Positions 15,990 through 24,078 of a DNA stretch of 64,000 nucleotides are shown here, one piece after another. The stretch is from Halocatena pleomorpha (GTDB lineage: Archaea; Halobacteriota; Halobacteria; Halobacteriales; Haloarculaceae), in contig NZ_RRCH01000017.1 of NCBI RefSeq assembly GCF_003862495.1, positions 1 through 64,000 of the forward strand. The letters run 5' to 3'. The notes beneath the pieces were generated by a model, which was given only the letters and a program-made list of their open reading frames with translations, searched no databases and had not been told where the DNA came from. Position numbers and translations under genes: made by a program. Each line of letters opens with the position of its first letter. Positions within the stretch are counted from its first letter, which is position 1.

Positions 15990-16667
15990 ATGGAAGAAAG
16001 CGTGACCGGGTTTATCGACCGGGGGACGTGGGGCGATGTCGTCGAGTTCGGAGAGCGCATCACGCGCGCACTCAAAGACAATGATGTTGCCGGCTCCGAA
16101 TTCGAAGAGTGGGACGAGTGGAGACCGAAAAGTCACGAGCGCTTGGACGACGACGTGAGCAAAAAGACCGCACAACAGGCGAGCGTCGACGAAAGTGCCG
16201 GAGAAAAAGCCGGAAAACAGCCCGATGACGACATCAAAACGGCGGGGGAGAAACTCACGGAATCGTACAAAAAGCTCGACGAAGACACCGACGAAGCAGT
16301 CAACAAATGGAACGAGTCGATCGATTACGTTGCCCGTGCGGCCGACTCGGCGGGTCGGAAAGCGATCCGTGCGGTCGAGGGAGTGGTGTACAAGAACGTC
16401 ATGACCCAACTCGCCCCGTACTACTTCGACAACGACATTGTCAGCGCGAACCTCCAGCGGATCGACGACGATCGATCGACCTACCGACTGGAAGTGAACA
16501 TCAACGACGACGATCTCCGGATCCGCGTCTCGAACGCGCTGGCTGATTACGAGCAGACCGTCGATCGGTGGCACGTTGACTGTGAAAAGGACACCGAAGC
16601 GCTCGAAACCGTCGAAGGCGGTACTGTCACCGACAACGGCGTTGATTCCCACCCGACGACGAACTGA
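15990..16667 (+). CDS. DUF5828-like haloarchaeal protein
   Basis: 225 aa, strongly acidic. The N-terminus 'MEESVTGFIDRGTWGDVVEFG' followed by 'ERITRALKDN' matches my memory of the haloarchaeal family DUF5828. A low-complexity Lys/Asp/Glu-rich central region (about residues 55-120) looks disordered or coiled, and the C-terminal 100 residues look like a mixed alpha/beta domain. No catalytic motif is seen. Function unknown. It stands between the crcB operon and the GlmU-like gene with its own short upstream gap. Confidence 0.75.
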   Translation: MEESVTGFIDRGTWGDVVEFGERITRALKDNDVAGSEFEEWDEWRPKSHERLDDDVSKKTAQQASVDESAGEKAGKQPDDDIKTAGEKLTESYKKLDEDTDEAVNKWNESIDYVARAADSAGRKAIRAVEGVVYKNVMTQLAPYYFDNDIVSANLQRIDDDRSTYRLEVNINDDDLRIRVSNALADYEQTVDRWHVDCEKDTEALETVEGGTVTDNGVDSHPTTN

Positions 16668-16813
16668 AGGGCGGGAAACGAGAGTGACAGTATTTGTTAT
16701 ACTGATCTTACAAAGGACAACTATAGCGGTCGATGATTTACGTCTGTACGATTACTCTATTAGAGACGGACAAAGTCAGAACATTCACAACACTGGCGGT
16801 TGTGACGTTGGTT

Positions 16814-18001
16814 ATGCCAACTGACACCGCTGTGGTTCTCGCGGCGGGGGAAGGGACCCGTCTGCGTCCGCTGACCCGAAACCGTCCGAAGCCGATGTTA
16901 CCAGCCGGTAACAGACCGATTCTCGAATACGTTTTAGACGCACTCATCGAGGCCGGGATCGGACGCCTCTGTCTGGTTGTCGGCTACAAACGCAGTCGGG
17001 TTCAGGAGCATTTCGGACCCACCTACCGAGACGTTCCGATCGAGTATGTCGTCCAGTCCAAACAGTTGGGGAGCGGGCACGCGCTCCAACAGGCAGAGGA
17101 GAAACTCGATGGCTCGTTCGTTGTGGTGAACGGTGATCGAGTGATTGAGCCATCGATCATCACCGACGTGCTTGAAGCGTCGAAAACTGACGACGCGGCG
17201 ACGCTCGCAGTGCTCGAACGACCGGCCGCAAACAGGTATGGGGCGGTCGTCATGCGTGATTCAACCATCGTGGAACTGATCGAGAAGCCAGATGATGAGT
17301 ATCGGCTCGTCAACGGTGGCGTGTACGTGTTCGACCAACGCATCTTTGCAGCTCTGTCGGAAACGACGCGCCGGAGCGGTAGCCTGTTGTTGACCGACGC
17401 GGTCGACCTACTGATCTATGAGGCGACCGTTCGGGGCGTCCGAACCGAGGGACTGTGGGCCGACGCGACGTACCCGTGGGATCTCCTGACGGTTTCGCGC
17501 GCACTGCTCGAGCGCGGACTCATCGACGGCGATCACCCCGAAACGGACGTGTGGGTGTCAGAGCGAGCGATCATCAACGAAAACGCGACGCTCCAGCCAC
17601 CGGTCGTCATCGGTCCGGACTGTGAACTGGGACCGGGTGCTGTCGTCGGTCCCAACGTAGCGTTGGGACAGAACGTGACGATCGGGGCGAACACGACTGT
17701 CGAGTCGAGCGTCATCGACACGGACACGCGAATCGGGGCAGGGAGCACCTTACTCGACTGCGTGACCGGACAGGACGTGAAACTCGGAGCCGGAACGGTC
17801 GTTCCCGGTGGTCCGGCGGACGTGCAGATCAACGAGAGTCTATTCCGGGACGAACATCTCGGGGCGGTGTTCGCGGATCGGGTGCAGTCCGGTGGCGGCG
17901 TCCGCTGCAAGCCGGGCGCGCTGGTCGGGACGAACGCCCGGATCGGCACCGGCGTCGTTGTCGATGGACACATCCCCGAGCGATCGGAGGTGGTCCGCTG
18001 A
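16814..18001 (+). CDS. GlmU-like bifunctional sugar-1-phosphate nucleotidylyltransferase/acetyltransferase
   Basis: 395 aa. The N-terminal nucleotidyltransferase has 'VVLAAGEGTRLRPLTRNRPK' with the pyrophosphorylase loop and a 'VVNGDRVIEPS' metal site. The C-terminal 140 residues are left-handed beta-helix hexapeptide repeats ('VIGPDCELGPGAVVGPNVAL'). The archaeal enzyme acetylates GlcN-1-P and then makes UDP-GlcNAc, or makes another NDP-sugar. The ATG at 16814 begins at the expected N-terminus. The stop overlaps the start of glmS by one base, so the two consecutive steps of UDP-GlcNAc synthesis share an operon, which supports the assignment. Confidence 0.88.
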   Translation: MPTDTAVVLAAGEGTRLRPLTRNRPKPMLPAGNRPILEYVLDALIEAGIGRLCLVVGYKRSRVQEHFGPTYRDVPIEYVVQSKQLGSGHALQQAEEKLDGSFVVVNGDRVIEPSIITDVLEASKTDDAATLAVLERPAANRYGAVVMRDSTIVELIEKPDDEYRLVNGGVYVFDQRIFAALSETTRRSGSLLLTDAVDLLIYEATVRGVRTEGLWADATYPWDLLTVSRALLERGLIDGDHPETDVWVSERAIINENATLQPPVVIGPDCELGPGAVVGPNVALGQNVTIGANTTVESSVIDTDTRIGAGSTLLDCVTGQDVKLGAGTVVPGGPADVQINESLFRDEHLGAVFADRVQSGGGVRCKPGALVGTNARIGTGVVVDGHIPERSEVVR

Positions 18002-19833
18002 TGTGTGGGATCATCGGTTGTGCCGGCCGCGGTGATGAGACACTCGACACCCTGATGCACGGGCTTTCGAAGCTCGAATACCGAGGGTACGATTCGGCCG
18101 GTGTCGCGCTCTCGAACGAGGATCTCAGCGTTCGACGGAAGGCAGGAACACTCGATGCGCTGCGCTCCTCCCTCTCGGGACAGACACTACTCGATGGCGA
18201 CGACAGCGCGGTCGAAGGCGACGGGTTACACGACAACCCAGTCGGGATCGGACACACGCGATGGAGCACCCACGGCCCACCGACGGACACCAACGCCCAC
18301 CCACACCGGGACTGCACGGATCGTATCGCGGTTATTCACAACGGAATCATCGAAAACTATCAGGAACTCAGGGACGAGTTGGCGGCCGACGGCCACGAGT
18401 TCCACAGCGATACGGATACGGAAGTCGTCCCACACCTGATCGAAACCGCGCTTGAAACCGGGATGGCACCTGAAGAAGCCGTCCGGTCCGCGATTTCGAG
18501 GTTGGAGGGAGCGTACGCGATCTGTGCCGTGATCGCCGGCGTCGACCGGGTTTTTGCCGCGCGCAACGACTCGCCGCTCGTGCTCGGCATCAGCGAGGAG
18601 GCGTATTTCCTCGCGAGCGACGTTCCGGCGTTCCGGGAGTTCACCGATCAGGTCGTCTACCTCGACGACGGCGAGTTCGCCGTGATCAACAAAAACGGCT
18701 GGCGGGTGACCGACACCGACGGCAACGTGGTTGAAAAATCGATCAACACGATCGAGTGGGATCCCGAGGAGACGGGCAAAAGCGGCTACGATCATTACAT
18801 GCTGAAGGAGATCCACGAACAGCCGCGCGCGCTGCGCCAGTGTCTCCAAGGGCGGGTCGATGAGTTCGGGGGCGAAGTGATCCTCGACGAACTCAGTGAT
18901 CTCGACCCAGAAGCCGTCCAGTTCGTTGCGTGTGGAACGTCCTATCACGCCGCGCTGTACGGTGCACAGCTGTTCCGATCGATCGGCATCCCAGCCCAAG
19001 CGTTCATTGCGAGCGAGTACGCCACGAGCGTGCCCCCCATTGAGAACGATCTGGTTATCGGCGTCACCCAGAGCGGTGAAACCGCTGATACGCTCAGCGC
19101 GCTGCGGGAAGCCCGCCATCGCGGGGCGAAAACCCTCGCGGTCACGAACGTCGTCGGATCGACGGCGGCGCGTGAGTGTGATGAAGCCCTGTACATCCGG
19201 GCCGGGCCGGAGATCGGCGTGGCAGCGACCAAAACGTTCGCCTCACAGCTGATTACGCTCTCGTTGCTGACGCTCCATCTGAACGGATCGGAGGACGACC
19301 GCGAGGTCATTGCCGGCTTGCGGGATCTTCCGAGCAACGTGCAGGCGATCCTTGACGACACGAATGCCCGAGAGATCGCGGAGGAGTACCATGATTCGGA
19401 CGCTTACTTCTTCATCGGCCGTGGACTGCATCATCCGGTCGCGCTCGAAGGCGCGTTGAAGTTCAAGGAGATCAGCTACGAACACGCCGAAGGCTTCCCC
19501 GCCGGAGAACTCAAACACGGCCCGCTTGCGCTCGTCACTGAAAACACGCCCGTGTTTGCTGTGGTCACCGGCGACGGTGAGCAAGCCCGGAAAACGATCG
19601 GCAACGTCAAGGAAGTCGAAGCCCGCGACGCGCCGGTGATCGCTGTCACTGACGGCGTATCCGATGTCGAACGCTACGCCGATCACGTCCTCGAAATCCC
19701 CGAGAGCACGCCACGAACGGCCGCGTTGCTGGCGAACGTTCAGCTCCAACTCGTTTCCTACCACGCCGCAGCGTTACTCGGCCGACCCATCGACAAACCA
19801 CGGAATCTCGCCAAAAGCGTCACTGTCGAGTGA
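18001..19833 (+). CDS. glmS: Glutamine--fructose-6-phosphate aminotransferase (isomerizing)
   Basis: 610 aa, full length. N-terminal class II glutaminase starts 'MCGIIGCAGRGDE' with the catalytic Cys2; 'RWSTHGPPTDTNAHPH' is the glutamine-binding loop. Two SIS sugar-isomerase domains follow ('CGTSYHAALYGAQLFRS', 'VTQSGETADTLSALREA'), and the C-terminus 'KPRNLAKSVTVE' holds the catalytic Lys/C-tail. It converts fructose-6-P and glutamine to glucosamine-6-P, the entry to UDP-GlcNAc and S-layer/lipid glycans. TGATG coupling to the upstream GlmU-like gene. Confidence 0.97.
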   Translation: MCGIIGCAGRGDETLDTLMHGLSKLEYRGYDSAGVALSNEDLSVRRKAGTLDALRSSLSGQTLLDGDDSAVEGDGLHDNPVGIGHTRWSTHGPPTDTNAHPHRDCTDRIAVIHNGIIENYQELRDELAADGHEFHSDTDTEVVPHLIETALETGMAPEEAVRSAISRLEGAYAICAVIAGVDRVFAARNDSPLVLGISEEAYFLASDVPAFREFTDQVVYLDDGEFAVINKNGWRVTDTDGNVVEKSINTIEWDPEETGKSGYDHYMLKEIHEQPRALRQCLQGRVDEFGGEVILDELSDLDPEAVQFVACGTSYHAALYGAQLFRSIGIPAQAFIASEYATSVPPIENDLVIGVTQSGETADTLSALREARHRGAKTLAVTNVVGSTAARECDEALYIRAGPEIGVAATKTFASQLITLSLLTLHLNGSEDDREVIAGLRDLPSNVQAILDDTNAREIAEEYHDSDAYFFIGRGLHHPVALEGALKFKEISYEHAEGFPAGELKHGPLALVTENTPVFAVVTGDGEQARKTIGNVKEVEARDAPVIAVTDGVSDVERYADHVLEIPESTPRTAALLANVQLQLVSYHAAALLGRPIDKPRNLAKSVTVE

Positions 19834-20067
19834 TCGGTGGGGTATCGCGGGGCGTATCGTACTGTAACAACGGTATTTTTCGACTGTGAACGGGCGACGG
19901 TCGCCATACCCGTAGCCACGTTCTCGACAGGCCACGAAGACACTGCAATCGTATCGATGGACTGTCCGTGATCGAATACCGACGTCGCCTTCATTTTCGC
20001 ATCTGGTCATTTCAACTATCTGTACTGATGATGGTTTTGCTGGCATGCCCAACGAACGTTGACCTCC

Positions 20068-20089
20068 TCCCGCGCCTAAAGACGCGGGA
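20068..20089 (-). repeat. IS right-end hairpin (possible omega-RNA 3' region)
   Basis: Perfect 7-bp stem TCCCGCG/CGCGGGA with loop CCTAAAGA, 42 nt beyond the tnpB stop. In IS605-type elements the right end is folded by TnpA and the tnpB 3' region gives rise to the omega/reRNA guide scaffold; both are known for the family, not shown here. Confidence 0.6.
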
Positions 20090-20130
20090 ATCCCACCACG
20101 GGATTTCAGGCCGGTCGTGGCCCTATGGTT

Positions 20131-21136
20131 TCAAGACGCATACGTTCCAAGCGTCTCCTCTGTGGTAGCATCGGCTTGGGTGTCTTGCGGGGCGGTCAAA
20201 CGCCCCCCATCCTCAGCCGAGTCATCGCCATCCGTGTGTTCTCTTGGATGGCTCTCTCCGCTGAGGTAGCGGTCTGCGATGTTTATCGCGCCGTTCACGT
20301 CCGCTTGGTACTCGCCCATCCAGCAAGCGTCGTTCGTACACTTGAACGTCGCCTGTCGCGGGCGATACCCCACTTCACCACAAGCGTGGCACTCCTTCGA
20401 CGTGTTGCGCGGGTTCACCGTCTCGACGGGGATACCCTTCTCGACGGCTTTGTAGCGTATCTGCGCGTGGAGTTTGGCGAATCCCCATCCGTGGAGACGC
20501 CGATTCATGAAGTCGCCGTAGTCCATCGACTCCCGTATGTACGTCAGGTCTTCCAGAACAAGAACGGGATTCTCGACGGACTCGGCGTACTCCACGACCT
20601 CGCGGGTGACGCGGTGGAACACGTCGTCTATCTGGTTCCATATATCGTCCCCGAAGGACTCCCCGATACGCTCGCTTCCGCGCGTCTGGAGTCGGCGCGT
20701 AGCGGTGAAGTAGGTCTTGCGGAGCCGACGAACAGTCTTGCCCTCGTCGGCCCACAGTTCGGGCGCGGGCGGAGAACCGTGGCCGTCGCGGTGACACACC
20801 GTGACGAGTGACGCTTTCCCGATGTCTACTCCGATGGGCGTCCGTTCTTCGGCGGATGCCTCGGAGCGTTCCTCTACGTCGCGGGTGGCGGTAACGTGGA
20901 GATACCACGTTCCGTCCCGCTCGAACAGCCGACTCTCGCCCATCGTGGCATCTCCCGCGTTCAACGCTTCCAACCAGTCCCGCTGTTCGGGATTCGGTTG
21001 GGCGGGCATCCAGAGGTGGTAGTCCTCGTGGTGCGGGATTTTGACGTACCACTCGATAGCGTTCTCGGAGTTTCCGCCACTTGTGGGCGTTCGGCTCTAC
21101 CAGTTTGAGTTCGAGCGTCTTCGTGAGTTCGGTCAC
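20131..21136 (-). pseudogene. tnpB: IS605 TnpB (RNA-guided nuclease), internal deletion and frameshift
   Basis: The N-terminal 25 codons (GTG at 21136, 'MTELTKTLELKLVEPNAHKW') are in one frame; from about 21075 the protein resumes one frame off at 'AIEWYVKIPHHEDYHLW' and runs to the end. Roughly 70-90 residues normally found between these segments are missing (family length is about 400-430 aa). The C-terminal part keeps RuvC Asp in 'IGVDIGKAS', Glu in 'VLEDLTYI', the zinc finger 'CHACGE...CTNDAC' and Asp in 'YQADVNGAINI'. The longest intact frame (20131-21009, 292 aa) lacks the wedge/REC region, so RNA-guided cleavage is unlikely. Confidence 0.85.
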
Positions 21137-21522
21137 GAGTCGCCCTCCTTGTGTTGTTGGATGTAGTTCTCGACTGTTTCACTCGAAACGTGCCCGGCAG
21201 TCCCTGCGTAGTAGCCTCGCGCCCATCCGATTTTCTCGCCGTCGTGGTCGGCGTATCGGTGGTTGTATTTGCGCGAGGAGATACCCTTGAACCAGTTGGC
21301 GAGTAGTGCCGGTTCGTTCTTGGGCGGGCTACTGACGAACAGGTGAACGTGGTCGGGCTGTACGGTGAGGTCGAGAATTTCGACGCCTTTGTCGTCGGCT
21401 ATTTCGTGGAGGATGGACCGGACACGACTGGCACCCTCGCCTTTGAGTACCGACTGTCGGTACTTCGGCAACCACACTATGTGGTAGTTGAGGTTGTAGG
21501 TTGCGTGCCGTGTGGTCTTCAT
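21133..21522 (-). CDS. tnpA: IS200-like Y1 transposase TnpA
   Basis: 129 aa, full length for the family. The HUH motif is 'QPDHVHLFVS' and the catalytic tyrosine lies in 'VENYIQQHK' near the C-terminus. 'YHIVWLPKYRQSVLKG' is the typical N-terminal strand-helix. The enzyme cuts and joins single-stranded DNA at hairpin ends. The stop overlaps the tnpB GTG start by 3 nt (GTGA), the standard IS605 arrangement. All motifs appear intact, so this copy may still be mobile. Confidence 0.95.
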   Translation of the reverse strand: MKTTRHATYNLNYHIVWLPKYRQSVLKGEGASRVRSILHEIADDKGVEILDLTVQPDHVHLFVSSPPKNEPALLANWFKGISSRKYNHRYADHDGEKIGWARGYYAGTAGHVSSETVENYIQQHKEGDS

Positions 21523-21627
21523 CCGTATTGCACACTATGGTCCGTCGGCGTCTTAATACTACCGATAGAACGGTGGGAAATCCAGCCGTGGCGTCGTCGG
21601 TGGGTGTGTAGGCTATGGTCCGCTTGC

Positions 21628-21647
21628 CCCCCGCCTAAAAACGGGGG
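21628..21647 (-). repeat. IS left-end hairpin
   Basis: Perfect 6-bp stem CCCCCG/CGGGGG with loop CCTAAAAA, upstream of tnpA. The loop matches that of the right-end hairpin (CCTAAAGA), which supports a shared recognition by TnpA. Confidence 0.65.
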
Positions 21648-21709
21648 TATGCGCTCGTAACTTTATCAGAACCGATTGCGAAACGCACAGACGACGGGAG
21701 CACAAAGGC

Positions 21710-21715
21710 TTATAG
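21710..21715 (+). promoter_or_regulatory. TATA box for vapBC
   Basis: TTATAG centred 26 nt upstream of the vapB ATG (21739), fitting a leaderless transcript. It lies only about 50 bp from the IS left end, so the IS did not disrupt the promoter. Confidence 0.5.
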
Positions 21716-21738
21716 GATCAGCACAACACTCTATAAGT

Positions 21739-21987
21739 ATGGGGGCAACCAAGACCATCGCTGTGAGTGAGACTGCGTACGAACGACTCAAACGTCGCAA
21801 ACGGGAGGGTGAGAGTTTTGGCGATGTTGTCGAGCGCCTGGCCGGGGAACGCTCCCTCTTGGAGTTTGCAGGCACTGGAACGCCCGATGATGGATTCGCT
21901 GACGCTGTCGATGACGCGAGCACGAGCCTCGATAGATCGACAGAGGAAACGGCTCAAGAGCTGACCGAGAATATGAATGATACTTGA
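21739..21987 (+). CDS. vapB: VapB-family antitoxin
   Basis: 82 aa. 'TKTIAVSETAYERLKRRKRE' followed by 'GESFGDVVERL' is the haloarchaeal VapB ribbon-helix-helix-type antitoxin N-terminus, which binds operator DNA. The acidic C-terminal half would wrap the toxin. The ATG at 21739 is set by the TATA box 26 nt upstream. It overlaps vapC by 11 nt, so the two are cotranslated. Confidence 0.88.
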   Translation: MGATKTIAVSETAYERLKRRKREGESFGDVVERLAGERSLLEFAGTGTPDDGFADAVDDASTSLDRSTEETAQELTENMNDT

Positions 21988-22369
21988 TACTTCGTTTCTC
22001 ATCGATATCCGACATGGAGATCCAGACGCACTCCGGTGTGCAAGCAAACTTGAAGGCTCCCCGCATCAACTGCGAGTGTCTGCCATTACGATGGCCGAGT
22101 TACAAACCGGCGTCACGCGTGCGGCGGAGTCAGTCGATGAGTTCTCCGAAATGATGGCGGTGACGGCGACAAAAGACATCGTTCCCGTAACGCGTGCCAT
22201 TGCCCTCCGTGGTGGTCGACTGCATGGCGAACTGAAAAACCGTGACGAATCGGTCGAATTGGACGACTGTCTGATTGCTGCAACAGCACTCGACTACGAG
22301 GAGCCGGTCGTGACCCGCAACGTCTCACATTTCGAGCGGTTCGATGGCGTTCTGATCCGCGAGTACTGA
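21977..22369 (+). CDS. vapC: VapC-family PIN-domain ribonuclease toxin
   Basis: 130 aa, the usual VapC length. The PIN acidic residues are present: Asp4 in 'MILDTSFLID', Glu in 'ITMAELQTGV', Asp in 'ELDDCLIAATAL', and a final 'VVTRNVSHFERF' strand. PIN toxins cleave tRNA or other RNAs with Mg/Mn when the antitoxin is degraded. Paired and overlapping with vapB; appears intact. Confidence 0.92.
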   Translation: MILDTSFLIDIRHGDPDALRCASKLEGSPHQLRVSAITMAELQTGVTRAAESVDEFSEMMAVTATKDIVPVTRAIALRGGRLHGELKNRDESVELDDCLIAATALDYEEPVVTRNVSHFERFDGVLIREY

Positions 22370-22471
22370 GTTCATCCGGCCATCATCGTTTGGTGTCAGA
22401 ACTATTCTGATAATTGGTAGGAACTTCGGTGTGGTTGGTGGTACAGTCCGTGATAAAAGACTCATAGGTAT

Positions 22472-23602
22472 TTATCGTGATCGTATCACATCAGTCAAGC
22501 GCATGAGCGTATCGAGCACCGAAGAATCGGATTCTTGCGTATGCCGCGACTGGTCGCTGTCACGCGGGCAGCCGACTTCGGGATCGTCGGGGACCGTGGG
22601 ACCGTAGTGGTTGTTCGATCCCACGCGAAGCCGACAGAACGGTTCGTCAATCCCTTGGCGGACGGCCTCGCCGCGATCGCCGGACGGCTCACGCTCGTGG
22701 GCGAACCAGTTCCGGTCGACAGTCGACTGTTGGGCTGGAATCCCACGGATGTCTACCGCCTCTTGAGACCGGCCTAGCGAATCGTGGGTGTAAGCGAACG
22801 TGTTGTACTGAATTGACACCTTCTGTCCGGCGAGAAGGTCGTCCTCACACGATACGTTCTCGGACAGCCGGTGCATGTCGAAGGCGTGGGAGACGGGTGA
22901 CGGTCCGATGAGGTTGTAGTGCGCTCTAAAGCCGTTGGTGTCGTAGCCAAAGCCGGTGACAGCGTGTCGGTTGGCGTCGAAATGCGTGTGTTCGATCCGG
23001 CTCCACCCGTCGTAGATCTCGATACCGTAGCCGAGCGTCTCCATTCGGTTGTGATGGATCTCATTGTGGTGGGCAAAGCCCTCCGTGGGTTGGTCGCGCG
23101 CTCCGAACGCGATCGCGGCGTGTGGCCATCCGAACAGCTCGCAGTTGTCGACTTCGGCGGTGTCGCCAAACAGGTGTAGCCCGCAGCTGTACGCCGCCGT
23201 TGCGTCGGAAAACTCCTCTCGCGGATCGAAGTAGTCGGTTCGTGGGCCACGGAGTCGGAGTCCTGTCACGCGGACGCTCGCAGCCCGCGAGCGAAACAGC
23301 CAGCGCGGGAGGCCGTCGGTGTACACCAATCCACCCTCAGAACCGTCCCGGCCGCGTCCCGAGGCAAGGGTAACGCCTTTCCCAAGTGAAATGCTCGACT
23401 CACCGGTGAGATCGATCTCTGCGTCATCAGCGACGTAGACGACAATATCGGACGCTCCATCAAGCGCCGCGAGCAAGTCAGCCCGCGAATCGACGACCCG
23501 GTCGGCTCGCCCCGGATCTGTACACTGATTGTATGTCTCGCCGCCACCCACGACCGAGGCAGCGGTCGTCACCGACAGCGGTGTGCTCGCGTTTTTGCTC
23601 AC
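22472..23602 (-). CDS. Right-handed parallel beta-helix protein (pectate-lyase-like)
   Basis: 376 aa. Residues about 60-330 show the repeated Asn/Gly/His-rich turns of a parallel beta-helix ('EVDNCELFGWPHAAIAFG', 'AHHNEIHHNRMETLGYGIEI', 'DRNWFAHERE'). Such folds bind or cleave polysaccharides. No signal peptide or Tat motif is seen after the GTG start at 23602; a start further upstream is closed by the NUDIX fragment's stop. It begins 15 nt after that stop on the same strand. The substrate is unknown; an intracellular location would be odd for a lyase, so the true N-terminus may be missing. Confidence 0.7.
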   Translation of the reverse strand: MSKNASTPLSVTTAASVVGGGETYNQCTDPGRADRVVDSRADLLAALDGASDIVVYVADDAEIDLTGESSISLGKGVTLASGRGRDGSEGGLVYTDGLPRWLFRSRAASVRVTGLRLRGPRTDYFDPREEFSDATAAYSCGLHLFGDTAEVDNCELFGWPHAAIAFGARDQPTEGFAHHNEIHHNRMETLGYGIEIYDGWSRIEHTHFDANRHAVTGFGYDTNGFRAHYNLIGPSPVSHAFDMHRLSENVSCEDDLLAGQKVSIQYNTFAYTHDSLGRSQEAVDIRGIPAQQSTVDRNWFAHEREPSGDRGEAVRQGIDEPFCRLRVGSNNHYGPTVPDDPEVGCPRDSDQSRHTQESDSSVLDTLMRLTDVIRSR

Positions 23603-23617
23603 CCGGTCACGTTCGAA

Positions 23618-23890
23618 TCACCGAACTGTAAGCTGTTTGGCCGCGGTTGAGGGGACGACGACCTCGCCAGCTACCATCTCCCCCACCTCGACTGTCGTTT
23701 CCTCTCGGATCTCCCGGCGAACGGTCGTCTGTAAAACGTCGTCATCGGTCTCGGCGTCGACCGTGCCGCCGATCAGACTGAGTTCGCCAGCGGCGTGGTC
23801 CTCTTCTTTGGAGCGCGTTCCGAGGAGATACGCGCTGTCGTCGCACACAGCTCCCTCAACGTTGCAGACGTACGCCCGATCGTTGCTCAT
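23618..23890 (-). pseudogene. NUDIX hydrolase, C-terminally truncated
   Basis: 90 aa from the ATG at 23890. It contains a complete NUDIX box (G-x5-E-x7-R-E-x2-E-E-x-x-V-x-V, around 'GGTVDAETDDDVLQT' and 'REIREETTVEVG') but stops about 25 residues later, where the family normally continues for another 45-60 residues. The beta-helix gene starts 15 nt further on. A deletion that removed the 3' half is the simplest reading. A functional mini-NUDIX cannot be excluded. Confidence 0.65.
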
Positions 23891-24078
23891 ACCAGGGGTA
23901 GCAAGCACTTATCAAAGTAATTCGTTGATCCGTGGTATTCGTTAGCAAGATTTTATTCGCTCGGTTGCGCTTGTCGGCACCACTCAGCGAGGTTCGGAGC
24001 GCGTCGGTGTCGAGTGATGTCCTACGTTCCGAGAAGAAGTCCCGGAAGGCTAAATGGTTGGATCGTCGGGAGTAAGGT

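Larger units (their letters stand above)
20055..21660 (-). mobile_element. IS200/IS605-family insertion sequence (tnpA intact, tnpB broken)
   Basis: The element reads right to left: left end near 21660, tnpA, tnpB, right end near 20055. Both ends carry a hairpin with the loop CCTAAA(A/G)A, typical of TnpA-recognised subterminal hairpins. No target-site duplication or terminal inverted repeat is expected in this single-strand transposing family and none was seen. The exact tips are estimated. The 221 bp between glmS and the element (19834-20054) hold no gene I can support. The element sits 80 bp upstream of vapB. Confidence 0.85.
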
